Shown piece by piece: positions 54,811-64,000 of a stretch of 64,000 nucleotides of DNA; positions within the stretch are counted from its first letter, which is position 1, and each line of letters opens with the position of its first letter. Source of the stretch: Brachycybe producta (Eukaryota; Arthropoda; Diplopoda; Playtdesmida; Andrognathidae). The position numbers were made by a program, and so were the translations under genes. The stretch covers positions 82,501 through 146,500 of the forward strand of contig JAUPFP010000098.1 in the NCBI GenBank assembly GCA_036925085.1, in the 5' to 3' direction. The notes beneath the pieces are model-generated. The model did no database searches. It had not been told where the DNA came from and worked only from the letters and a program-made list of their open reading frames with translations.

Positions 54811-55527
54811 TTAAGAGCCTAGATACAGCGTTTAGTTCAAAATTTATTCGAATGTAGGCGCTGCGATCGTTTTTGATTGACTGACACGGTTTTTTAACGT
54901 TTTTTCACCCGGTTTCGAGTCACATAATAATTCATAGAAAAATAATTTCGCGTGTTAAGCTTATAAAAAAGAATACATCGTGAAGCCAATAGATTAATGC
55001 ACGTGCTAAGTATTTTGTTATTGTTCTAAATCATTTTTAATTGGGAGTTCTTCAAATGTTTGGGTGACGGTTTTTGGTCCTATGGGACTTAACATGGAGT
55101 TAAAAAATGTACGATTTTAAACGTCATTAAAAATTAGAAGGACCTTTACAAAATTTATAAAAAGAAAACATCATGAAGCCAATACATGAATGTATGTGCT
55201 AATTATTTTGTTATTTTTCTAAATCGTTTTAACGAGAGTTTTTCAAATGTTTGTGGGACAGTTTTTGATCCAATGGGATTTAACATTGGGTTAAAAAAAC
55301 GAACGATTTTGAACGTTGTTTAAAAATAGAAGGACCTTTTAAAAAATTATATAAATCGAGCACGTAAAGAACAATACTTTTTATTGCATTTTGCGCTTTC
55401 CTGTATTTTAACTGAGCGATTGTGAGGCGATTTCTTGCAGTTTTAGTAACACCATTAAGTAACACTCATTTTTATCGTTATCGTTTGCTCTTAACAACAA
55501 GATGGTCCGTGTATCTAGGCTCTTTAA
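54811..55527 (+). mobile_element. Family A copy A6, complete
   Basis: TTAA-GAGCCTAGATACAGCGTT at left, CCGTGTATCTAGGCTC-TTTAA at right. Three modules with anchors near 54975, 55167 and 55355, a period of about 190 bp. It includes GGCGCTGCGATCG and TTTCGAGTCACATAATAATT as in A1 and A7. Confidence 0.85.
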
Positions 55528-55684
55528 ATAAAACCAAACAAATTAACTTTAAAGGGATAGCGTAGAATCCAACCTACTTTATGGTATCAAGCTGGAAATA
55601 AAGCCATTCCTTTCTTATCTAGGATCTAAATACTTTAGCAAATCATATCAATCAAGACAAACATAAAATAAATAATATATTTTA

Positions 55685-56165
55685 CAAATATATTCAATTC
55701 AATTCAACTAAACCTGCAATCAGCTTAAAAGCCAAGCGTGACAGGAGGTTGTGATTGCTCCTAATCGCGAATAATTGTCATTCAGGTAAAACGAGACATC
55801 ATTGTTGAATTAAAAATCGTCCTAACAAAGAGAATTCCATAGTAAAATAACATTTGGGAAAAAAAGACCAAAAATATGTATCAGTATATAATAAGGACTT
55901 AGCGAAATTTCATAAATAAAATAATTTCATACGAAAATTTCCCAAATATAAAAAATAAAAAAAAAATTGCAGAGAGCCTGGGCAGGCCATGCAGTTGATT
56001 TCAACTGCACCGTTCTGCTCGGGCTCTCTGCAACAAACCTAACTTCATTTAGTTCAACCATATAACCAACTAACAATTTAAAATCTGATTTGCAAAAGTT
56101 AAAAAGAATATGAAGCTGGCCTATGAGACAAAAAATGAAACCCGAGATTTTCACCTTTCTAAGGT
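55685..56165 (-). repeat. LINE 3' end fragment, minus strand
   Basis: Inverse of the 4560-4660 type end: GAATTGAATTGAATA tail, CTGATTGCAGG, AATCACAACCTCCTGTCACG. It continues into eroded 3' coding sequence. A hairpin insertion lies at 55967-56033. Confidence 0.65.
55967..56033. repeat. 31-bp-arm hairpin in LINE fragment
   Basis: TTGCAGAGAGCCTGGGCAGG and CTGCTCGGGCTCTCTGCAA flank a CAGTTGATTTCAACTG core. Arms of about 31 bp with a few mismatches; GC-richer than its surroundings. Confidence 0.75.
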
Positions 56166-56843
56166 TATTTCATGGGTTATTTATAGCGTTATACCATAAC
56201 ACAGGGTCAATTCTATATTATACAATATACCACACTTAACATTTTTCTTTCCTTTTGTTATTATTAAATTATTACCAATATTCTATTTTATGTCAATATA
56301 CAGTACTCCACTTAATAAAAGAGCTTATTATAAATAATAACAAATTGATGATAAAACAATCATAATAACATAGATTTTTTTGTTTTTGTTAACAAATGTA
56401 ATTTCTTTTGTTTTTTCAAGAAAAGAAATATAAAAAAAAAATTCTGTATTGGTATTGAGTATGAGTTCAAAAATGGTTATACATGTTGTTATCTTCGTTC
56501 AAAATGAGACACAAAAAAAAAACTGTTGTTTAAAGTGTGTGTTTTGGAAATTGGATTGTTTGTAAAACGTTATATTTCCCTATATTCCCAACATTCAACC
56601 AGAACCCACCTTTTTCATTCTGTCCCACGTACCTCTTTTGAATGTGCAACTAAATTTCGACAACAACGAAACAAAACAAAAAATTGACTAACTACAAATA
56701 AAATTTTCAAAAAACACAATATCATGTTTTTGTGTTTTTTTTCCCCTCTGTTGTGGATAAATTAATTATGATTGGACAATATACAATCATATATGTCATT
56801 AAGTGGTTATATACTGTCCAATCACAACTATTTCTATTCACTA
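56166..56843. other. Unassigned AT-rich spacer
   Basis: No exon-like block. A GATTGGACAATATACAATCA / TATACTGTCCAATCACAACT inverted pair (56771-56830) suggests a small foldback. Confidence 0.4.
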
Positions 56844-56896
56844 TAAAGGCGCATTCACACTAGGCTTGTAAACCAGCCTAGTGTGAATGCGCCTTA
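56844..56896. repeat. Family K minimal palindrome K1
   Basis: AAGGCGCATTCACACTAGGC, seven to nine loop bases, GCCTAGTGTGAATGCGCCTT. It is the two ends of a K element with nothing between. Compare K2 in the FGD intron. Confidence 0.85.
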
Positions 56897-57034
56897 CGGT
56901 ACTGAGTTAAAAATATATGCAAATGTGGTGAAAGGTGACACCAACATTAAAAAAACAACAAATTATTGAAATTACTTTCCAAGGTTATATTTAAGACAAT
57001 ATTTTAAAACGCTGAAACTTATTCAAAACTTAAC

Positions 57035-57478
57035 TCAAGAGGCTGTATAGCAAAATTACTTCGAAAAATCTCCGCAAAGAGCGTTAGCATCGTTTTTCTA
57101 TTGCGCTCATAGACCCAATCAATGTTAAAGAAAAAACGTTAGTTTTTAAAATACACAGTCGCGGCAATGTGTTTATTTTTCATATTTAAAGTTGTCCAAT
57201 ATTAAGCCTTCGAAGTACAATGTGCACCTTAAATATATGCTGATTTAGTGATAGAATTGGTAAATGCGGTTATATTTAAAAAAACTATTTCCAAGTCGCT
57301 AATTTCTAACTTATATTAAACTCCATTGAGTACGCCCAAACAAGAAAAAAACATCCATTAAAATGCTGGTAAAAACGTGCAAAAATAATTTTTAAAAACC
57401 AGACAAAAATCAGCATGTGCACCAATGTGTTGGCTTCATTTTTTTAATAACTGTTTTTTTTTTTAAATTATTTTTAGT
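57035..57478. mobile_element. Family B half copy B4
   Basis: Begins TCAAGAGGCTGTATAGCAAA and follows the B2 left arm to the GCATGTGCACCAATGTGTTG spacer, then stops at an S-family retroelement (TTCCAAACAGGTTCC). Confidence 0.75.
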
Positions 57479-57479
57479 T

Positions 57480-58740
57480 CCAAACAGGTTCCTCCAACTG
57501 TTTGAGACAAAATGATCGTCGGGGCCACGAGGGAAAGCCTTGCCCTCCTTCCTTTCAAGAGTTAGCTAACTCTTGCCTTCACTAGCCGTGTTGGCTGCCC
57601 CATCATGAGCTGACGATGGTGTTAGCTCTTTGCAGCATAGACAGCCTCCCTCTTGGCTATCTGCTGTTGACCAGCAGTAGTGGCTGCACTTGCAATCACA
57701 GCGACACCATGCCCAACAGGCAGTTCCTCTTCCATGGTGGTACCACTACCATCAGACTCCAAAGAATCGTCTGAAAGGCAGATGGCACTATGCCCCTTCC
57801 AGGAGGTTGCTCCTACTGAATCCATGATTGTATCCACTTCCATCTCCACGTCAATGATCAGCGAGGCCTCCATACAGCCCTCTCTGCTGTAGTCCACCAC
57901 AAACGCCCAATCTGAGTAGTAGTATGAACGAAGTGTCGAAGACTGCCACTAGTTCAGAGGCCACCACTGTCCTGACAGAACTCACTGCCACCAATCTTGC
58001 AGGATTCATCACCTCCATCGAACTCACAGTGGTGGACGATGTTTCCCTGCATTGGCATAATGAGAAGTGTAACATTTTCTGGAGAATTTGTATGACACTC
58101 TGCATGATCCCTAGATGGACTTTGCGACCTGCCGGGTGATCCAGGTCTGCTCGTAGACCTGGATGCGTGGCCTCTTGCTGCACCTCCGGTTCTTGACAAT
58201 GGAACTGAACTACCTGGCATGTCCAAGTCCTGTTGTATTTCCGTGTACTACGGGTCTCCCTAGTTCCCACAGTTTAAAGGACGAATGATGATCCTACACC
58301 TCCCAGAGGTGTTTCAGAAGAAAAGACTTTCTTTAGGAATAACTTGGTTTATTCTTATAAGCGAATGAGCGATACATTTAGCAATCTAAAAATACAATGT
58401 TGACTGTTTTTAAGGATATTCTGCGCTCAAAATATACTATTCTAAGTCCCAAAGACTACTTCGGAGTCTTAGAATGTCACTTGGAATTTCGATTCCATAC
58501 CATCCTTCAAAAATAATTCAAAACTCCATCCAATCAGTCCCTCAGCCTGCCGTGTGCATGTGCTTTTATCCTTTTTGCCCTCGGGAGGGGCCACTATTGA
58601 CTAAGACTCACCCATAGGTCTGGCTGACCAATGGTGAACCTTGGCTCCCAAACATCTTATTTGGAGCCAAATTCTATGAATTGTTTGGACAATTCCAGAG
58701 AATCAACTGAAAAGTTAAAGTCGTCACTGATTGTGAAAAA
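57480..58740 (-). pseudogene. LTR family S copy 3, minus strand, LTR plus gag-like start
   Basis: Minus-strand frames (58270-57620) contain MEVDTIMDSVGATSWKGH and ASAATTAGQQQIAKRE, the latter matching [13 protein letters not shown] of copy 2. Upstream on the minus strand, a TATA-like GGATAAAAGC (about 58570) and AATAAA (about 58340) suit a 5' LTR (about 58740-58270). Frames are interrupted and no polymerase is present. The short, regulatory-element-plus-gag layout suggests a non-autonomous LTR element. Confidence 0.45.
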
Positions 58741-58950
58741 CTTTAATTTTTGTTATTTTTAAGTTTCTAATTTTAGAAACTCTTTTTCTAAAATTACTGA
58801 AAAGTGTAAAAATTCGTGAGAATTCTGACCAGATTTCTCAGCAAATTTGATATCTCTGAAAACAAGGCATCCAGTGAAAGGAGTTTTGGAATGAGCGGCC
58901 TCACTCACGTGTGCATCTGGCATATGTGTGGGTGGTGCCACAGGAGACAC

Positions 58951-59057
58951 TGTGACCACCCAGCCTTTCTCCTTCTTGTATTAAAAGAAGCACACTAAAT
59001 CCTGATGTTGTCTGCTAGGCTGCTATAGTAGGCAGCCCAGCAGTCCGAATGTCCACG
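58951..59057 (+). mobile_element. LTR fragment S3
   Basis: TGTGACCACCCAGCCTTTC, AGCACACTAAATCCTGATG and GTCTGCTAGGC parallel the start of LTR S2. It is cut off against family A copy A7. Confidence 0.55.
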
Positions 59058-59718
59058 CTGCGATCGTTTTTGATTGAAAAACGTTTTTTTAACGTTTTTT
59101 CTCCCGGTTTCGAGTCACATAGTAATTCATAGAAAAATAATTTCATGTGTTAAGCTTATAAAAAAGAATACATCGTGAAGCCACTAGATTAATGCACGTG
59201 CTAATTATTTTGTTATAGTTCTAAGTCATTTTTAATGGGAGTTCTTCAAATGTTTGGGTGACGGTTTTTTGGTCCTATGGAACTTAACATGGAGTTAAAA
59301 AATGTACGATTTTAAACGTTATTAAAAAATAGAAGGACCCTTTCAAAATTTATAAAAAGAAAACATCATGAAGCCAATACATGAAAGTATGCGCGAATTA
59401 TTTTGTTATTCTTCTGAATCGTTTTTAACGAGAGTTTTTCAAATGTTTGTGGGACAGTTTTTGATCCAATGGGATTTAACATTGGGTTAAAAAACGAACG
59501 ATTTTGAACGTTGTTTAAAAATAGAAGGACCTTTTAAAAATATATAAATCGAGCATGTAAAGAACAATACTTTTTATTGCATTTTGCGCTTTCCTGTATT
59601 TTAATTGAGCGATTGTGAGGCATTTCTTGCAATTTTAGTAACACCATTAAGTAACACTCATTTGTCTCGTTATCGTCTGCTCTTAACAACAAGATGGTCC
59701 GTGTATCTAGGCTCTTAA
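59058..59718 (+). mobile_element. Family A copy A7, left end lost
   Basis: Starts abruptly at CACGCTGCGATCGTTTTTGA, then three modules very similar to A6, and ends CCGTGTATCTAGGCTC-TTAA. Confidence 0.82.
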
Positions 59719-60148
59719 CGTTTTTTTCCAGGTTTGAAGTCATATAATAATTAATAAAAAAAAATAAATTCACGTGCTAAGCTTATAAAAAGAAAACACC
59801 ATGAAACCAATGAATTAATTCACGTGCTAATTTTTTGTGATTGTTCTAAGTCGTTTTTAACAAGAATTCTTCAAATATTTGTGGGACGGTTTTTGGTCCT
59901 ATATGATTTAACATGGAGTTAAAAAACAACGATCTTGAACCTTATTTAAAAATAGAAACACCTTTTCAAAATTTATATACAACGACCACTTAATGAACAA
60001 TACTTTGTATTGCATTTTGTGCTTTACTGTATCTTCACTGAGCGATTGTGAGACTATTCCTTGAAGTTTTAGTAACACCATATAGTAACATTCATTTGTC
60101 TCGTTGTCGTCTGCTCAAAACAAGATGGAGGTGTATCTAGGCTCTTGA
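59719..60148 (+). mobile_element. Family A copy A8, left end lost, abutting A7
   Basis: It continues directly from the TTAA of A7 with CGTTTTTTTCCAGGTTTGAAG, two modules and the terminus GGTGTATCTAGGCTC-TTGA. A7 and A8 therefore form a direct tandem. Confidence 0.75.
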
Positions 60149-61946
60149 GCATCGTAACACGATGACACTTTTGTGTCTAGAGCAAATGTATACCCTTAAG
60201 TGTCTGTGTGTGTGTGTGTACAGCACCTAGAGTGGTGTTGCTAGTCTAAGTTGCAGTGACCGCATTCTTGATGCAATTCTGGTGTAGACAGCTCGAACTT
60301 AATGTCGTATACCACTCTAGCTAGTTTCCAATTTTCTGGAAATTTTTCGCTAGTGTCGACATTCAATAGCCATCACCACCATACAATCATAACCAGCAGC
60401 AGCAAAACAAAAGACCGAATGAAAGTCAAACTTGCGGCTTGTGGGCCGCATGCAGCCCACAACAAATATCTTCGTGGGCCAGATCCAGGATTACTGACAT
60501 TCAACTTGGGTCAGTTTTGAAAGTAATCGCTGCGAACAAGATTTTTCCCGAAGTAGGAAAGATTGTAGCAGAGAAGAGATGTCAAGTGTCAGGAAGAAAA
60601 CATTAATTTTAACATTGTCCTTGTTCTTTTTTTATACTGTACTTTTCGAAATAAACCTAGGTATGTTTGTATAAAAATTAAGGCTGTACCGAGCCGATTT
60701 TGCAGATTTACTGCTAATCAGCTAAACTCGGATCAGCTAACAAATATTAACCGCTTTCTGATTTCTGAACTGGGCAAAAATAAAATCGAGTTCTTCGTGT
60801 TAAACAGTTTTCACTGCAAAAACAAAAATCAAATTCTCAGGTAAACTTAAATTTAATTTAATTAACAATATATATAAACTTTTGGCTTTACACATATTTT
60901 GTTTTTGTCCAATTTTGTTATATACAGTATATTAATGCATTTTGTTTTTGTAAATAATTAAAATAAATTGCATGAAAAAAAAAACATTAAATAAATCAAA
61001 AATAAAATAGTGACTTTGCAAACTAATTTTCAGCCTTATTTTTTTGAATTACTAGTAATAATAAAAACATACAACTTAAAACAAATTAAACTACAAGATG
61101 AAAACCATGACATAATATTTACATATATTAAAAACATTTACAAAAAAATAGTTAAACAATGTGTTAATTTGCCCGAATTAATTGTCATTAAGTAGGTGAT
61201 TTAGTTTATGTTGTAAAACTGCGTTAAAAAAAAACTTTAAATAACATGACTAACAATGACTAACTTCATTAACGGTGTTAATACTTAGTATCGAACTTAC
61301 GTTCCATCGTTGTGATTCCATTGTGATGAGCTCATTCGCCGATTATCGACAAGATCACTGCAAAATCGTAGCTTCTTCAACCGCCTTCAACCACCTGAAA
61401 GTTTCGGCTTGATTAACTAACTGTTCGAAAGGATTATTTTGTGTTTCAGAAGAAACATTATGAAGAAATTGAAAGGTTTTACAAATTAGAAAAGTGAATG
61501 AATTACGTAAGTGTATTTTCTTTGGTCATCTTTAAACTGCCATAAAAGTTTTATTTTTAAAGGTATCAATTATAACGTAATACAATTAATCCTCTAAAAC
61601 ACATTCAAGTTCTTCTAAAAGGTGAAACCACCCAAGTTATACACGTCTTGAAAGTAGCTTTTCGAAAAGTTACTTTTGTAAGGTAACATATAAACTTCTC
61701 CAGGTACCTTACTGAAACGATTAGAGTTTATAAGTTACTTGATTTGCAAAAGGTTTAAAAAACTTAACAATGCAAACATGACTTAAGTTTCTAAACTTGT
61801 TCAACAACACAACAACGACCGAGATTAAAACATGTTATTGACTACAAATTCCTTTTAGGTAAATGTCAAGTATGTAGGTTGCTTATAAATTATAATAAAA
61901 ATAAATCATTTTCGCTAAAGCCTCAACGCCTCAACAAGGTGAAGTT
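60149..61946. other. Intergenic region downstream of FGD, mostly unassigned
   Basis: A TG run lies at 60206-60219. At 60426-60490 GCGGCTTGTGGGCCGCATGC and GCCCACAACAAAT look like the end of a hAT-type element. 60700-61900 is AT-rich. The FGD 3' UTR must begin just left of 61947, but I see no AATAAA on the minus strand within 300 bp. Confidence 0.45.
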
Positions 61947-62108
61947 TTAACGAGGCTTGCAAACTTGCCTGCAAACCATAGAAAAACCAGACATATCGTA
62001 ATAAACAAACCGTTTTGCCGATTTCATAGATTCCGCGTAGAATTCCATCGACGGATATCCCGGATGTCTCAATTCGAAAAGAAGTTGTTGATGGATACCA
62101 TCGCGAGG
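61947..62108 (-). CDS. FGD-like terminal exon: second half of C-terminal PH domain
   Basis: Minus strand, acceptor AATCTGCTTTGTAG at 62109 upward. The phase 0 frame reads PRDGIHQQLLFELRHPGYPS, MEFYAESMKSAKRFVYYDMS, GFSMVCRQVCKPR and TAA. The pattern F.L.H....(F/Y).AE...SAKR fits the last strands and helix of the FGD5/FGD6 C-terminal PH domain, which continues the preceding exon in frame. The last 18 or so residues do not match the family, and a GC-type donor (TGCAG-GCAAGT) lies in that tail, so the true end may be spliced differently. Confidence 0.6.
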   Translation of the reverse strand, partial: PRDGIHQQLLFELRHPGYPSMEFYAESMKSAKRFVYYDMSGFSMVCRQVCKPR

Positions 62109-62584
62109 CTACAAAGCAGATTACCAGATTACATTTCATTTCTTTTGGCGCATTCACACTAGGCTGGTTTACCAGCCGCTAGTTGCTGCTGGCTATTAAC
62201 GGCAAGCAGCGGCTGCTTTGGGTTTACACTTGTAGCACGAAAAGAAAATAATCAAGGCGATATGTTGAGAGGTGATTGGCAAGAGTTGAGGAAGGGGGTG
62301 GAGTTTCAACTACCCGCTAGTGCCACTACTAGCCATGGAGGCTTCACACTAGCTGGTGGCATGTTGGTAGTAGCGAGAAGGGAGTCACATGTTTGGTTGG
62401 TAGCTGCTAAAGTTCGACATATGTTCAACTTCACCAGTCACTGTTAAAATCACTAGCCTGCTGGTGAAAGCAGCTGCTGGAAGTAGTTCACACTATGCTG
62501 GTAGCTGGCTACAAGCAGCAACCAGCAGCTGGTAAAGCAGCCTAGTGTGAATGCGCCATTTCGGATTTTAGTATCGGTTTTTAC
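62109..62584 (-). other. FGD-like intron, almost entirely MITE K2
   Basis: The 476-bp GT-AG intron has 411 bp (62147-62557) of family K element. Only about 65 bp of native intron remains, near the minimal intron size. Confidence 0.7.
62147..62557. mobile_element. Family K MITE K2
   Basis: GGCGCATTCACACTAGGCTG at left and CAGCCTAGTGTGAATGCGCC at right are perfect 20-bp inverted ends. The interior is rich in AGCAGC/GCTGCT and TAGTGTGAA-like motifs (TTCACACTAGCTGG, GTTCACACTATGCTGG). Non-coding. The target duplication is unclear. Confidence 0.85.
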
Positions 62585-62767
62585 CTCCGTGAATGTAACC
62601 ACATGAAAACCTAAAAGAGGAGTACTGTCCAAAGCGGCAACATCCTCGCTAGCTCGATACGTATACAAAACCTTGTCTTTAATGACAAACCACTGCCTCT
62701 TCCAAGTACGCTTCACTTTCTTGTATAAATAACCGCTCATACTCGACCCGGCATCATTTGCGCAAAC
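62585..62767 (-). CDS. FGD5/FGD6-like exon: first half of C-terminal PH domain
   Basis: FGD proteins are Dbl-family exchange factors for Cdc42 with DH, PH, FYVE and a final PH domain; this exon carries the start of the last PH domain, which binds membranes. Phase 0 frame, 61 codons: VCANDAGSSMSGYLYKKVKR, TWKRQWFVIKDKVLYTYRAS, EDVAALDSTPLLGFHVVTFT, E. The GYL.....W...WFV(I)KDKVLYTY.ASEDVAAL....LLGF wording is specific to FGD5/FGD6-type PH domains as I recall them. Acceptor GTCTGTTTTCAG, donor GAG-GTAAAA. The FYVE and DH exons are not visible to the right and presumably lie beyond the window. Confidence 0.85.
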
Positions 62768-63231
62768 CTGAAAACAGACACAAACAGTAGTATTTTAAAA
62801 TCGTAAAAATAGTTTAAAAAAAAATTCAGAACGCAAGGCATACCGAAAAACATTTGCAAAAAATAAAATTTTCATGGAGGTGGTCTAAAGGTATTTTAAA
62901 TATTTTTTTTATAAAGTACGTCAGCGCCCCACAAACCTCTTTGAGAGGCAATTTTTGGACAACACGTTGAAAATGCTAGTTTTTAATCATTTCTTTGGGG
63001 TTCGTAAGCGAATATTTTAAGAAAATATAGTTGCAAGCATAAATGACACTAGCAATTTCTCAATAAGGCGTATTTTTTCAAACCGTATTCTATACCTACC
63101 GTATTGTGACACGCCGTATTTCGCCTCTTCTATAAACTGGTAACCTTGGAGTACCCCAATTCCTCGTGTTCCCCTCCCTTCCTGAGGTGAAGAGGACCTA
63201 TACGACAAATTGATATCTTGGACAGTCAGTA
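62768..63231. other. FGD intron, unassigned
   Basis: AT-rich to about 63050. A minus-strand 63-codon frame (63017-63208) reads without recognisable domain. No FYVE signature (paired cysteines, RRHHCR-like) was seen. Confidence 0.4.
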
Positions 63232-63405
63232 GCCCGGCGAATGGATATCTATTGAGACACAGTCTCTTGGGCGTCGGTGCACCATGTACAGGTAACAGGT
63301 GTACACAAGCCCAAGGTATAAAAGTCCTTGTTGCAATTAATAGTGTAGATTTACTGATATACTAAACTTGATACTACTCACGTCAAATGGTTCTGGTGGC
63401 GACGC
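63113..63405 (+). mobile_element. Possible LTR, promoter region similar to family R
   Basis: GGTGTACACAAGCCCAAGGTATAAAAGTCC (63300-63329) parallels the family R TATA region GTACACAGGTCCAAGGTATAAA. A TGTGACACGCC start (63113) and a TCTGGTGGCGACGCAAC segment (63391-63407), which resembles the primer-binding neighbourhood of some LTR elements, would bracket it. All three signals are weak alone. Confidence 0.35.
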
Positions 63406-63518
63406 AACGCCATATCTTCGTAAATTCTCTGTTTATATATCTACAGTTGAGTTCCATAAAGCAAGTACTTTGTTCAACTGACAATTTATCTCACCTGTCT
63501 TATTATTATTTTCTTCAG

Positions 63519-63621
63519 AATCTATGAGCTTAAGAAATCTGGGAGAATGGTCCCCGGCACCAAGTCTGGACCAGGTCCGAGTATCAAAAAACTCTTTAAG
63601 TCAAAGGCGGTTTCCGCCTAA
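63519..63621 (+). other. Exon-like block or gag start, ambiguous
   Basis: It follows a good acceptor, TTATTATTATTTTCTTCAG. Two overlapping frames are open. One gives (x)IYELKKSGRMVPGTKSGP then GPSIKKLFKSKAVSA and TAA (63619-63621). The other gives SMSLRNLGEWSPAPSLDQVR then VSKNSLSQRRFPPKTKRI and a stop at about 63637. GC content is higher than its surroundings. It could be a terminal exon of a plus-strand gene, or the start of a retroelement protein after the possible LTR. I cannot decide. Confidence 0.3.
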
Positions 63622-64000
63622 AACAAAGAGAATTTAGGCCTGAGTCCCATAACAGGCGCTCTAAACTGTTACACGATTTGGCTTTAAATTAATATGCAAA
63701 TAATAATTAACAAACTCCCCAGAAAAACGTCTCAAAATTAGCTTCAGTCAAAGTTTGCAAACTAAAAGTGGTTATTTTCGATACCGGGGCTTCTGTTGTG
63801 CAGGTCCCAATCATGATAAAATAGGCTTAAAAAGTTTAAAATACCCTAGACCTCCATGTAAATTCTAACTTTTGCACGCGTTTTTCAGTATATCCTCCTG
63901 CACATGCTGGATTTTTTTCACCATTTTTTTAAGGATTCATCACTCCTCCATTTGATCATCACACCCACTCACACGCCACACCTCAGCTACAGGAGTGAGA
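63622..64000. other. Unassigned window end
   Basis: AT-rich with no exon-like block or recognised repeat. CACACCCACTCACACGCCAC near the very end is low complexity. Confidence 0.35.

Noticed and set aside
63017..63208. 63-codon minus-strand frame as an upstream FGD exon
   Set aside because: No FYVE cysteine pairs or PH/DH pattern, and it overlaps LTR-like signals on the other strand.

Overview
This is a window of animal nuclear DNA. It is AT-rich and repeat-dense, with genes split into short exons by GT-AG introns. I see no operons, ribosome binding sites, tRNA or rRNA genes, or CRISPR arrays. The proteins fit a bilaterian: a type II cAMP-dependent protein kinase (PKA) regulatory subunit whose wording looks protostome-like, and the end of an FGD-family Rho exchange factor. 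I cannot name the species.

Genes. Twelve exons on the + strand (27724-51051) rebuild about 310 residues of a PKA type II regulatory subunit: the RRKS inhibitor site, both cyclic-nucleotide-binding domains, and a natural stop. The N-terminal dimerisation/docking exon was not found and probably lies left of the window. On the - strand, exons at 62585-62767 and 61947-62108 encode the last PH domain of an FGD5/FGD6-like protein, so the two genes converge tail to tail across about 11 kb of repeats. An ambiguous exon-like block lies at 63519-63621.

Repeats. Most of the rest is mobile DNA. (i) Three foldback families (A, B, C here) all sit between TTAA tetranucleotides. (ii) hAT-type elements include two with perfect 8-bp target duplications and one with a transposase C-terminal relic. 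(iii) A Helitron-like family (H) ends in a hairpin plus CTAG and is often arranged head to tail. (iv) Foldback elements with TAA duplications (J, L, P) look like PIF/Harbinger MITEs. (v) CR1/jockey-like LINEs are decayed. (vi) There are solo LTRs (R) and a lysine-rich gag-like LTR family (S). (vii) A 2.2-kb giant foldback (E) lies in a PKA intron. Several satellites have grown inside these elements.

Layout: 1-27.5 kb, nested repeats, a LINE at 17.2-20.5 kb and a minisatellite at 25.25-25.96 kb; 27.7-51.4 kb, the PKA gene with repeat-filled introns; 51.4-61.9 kb, intergenic repeats; 61.9-62.8 kb, the FGD 3' end inside an intron-poor stretch; 62.8-64 kb, unresolved and possibly LTR-related.

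I found no convincing new multi-gene system. The best leads are the TTAA-bounded foldback group, an in-frame tandem splice acceptor beside the PKA inhibitor site, an FGD intron made almost wholly of a MITE, and two clean hairpins that could be small-RNA precursors.
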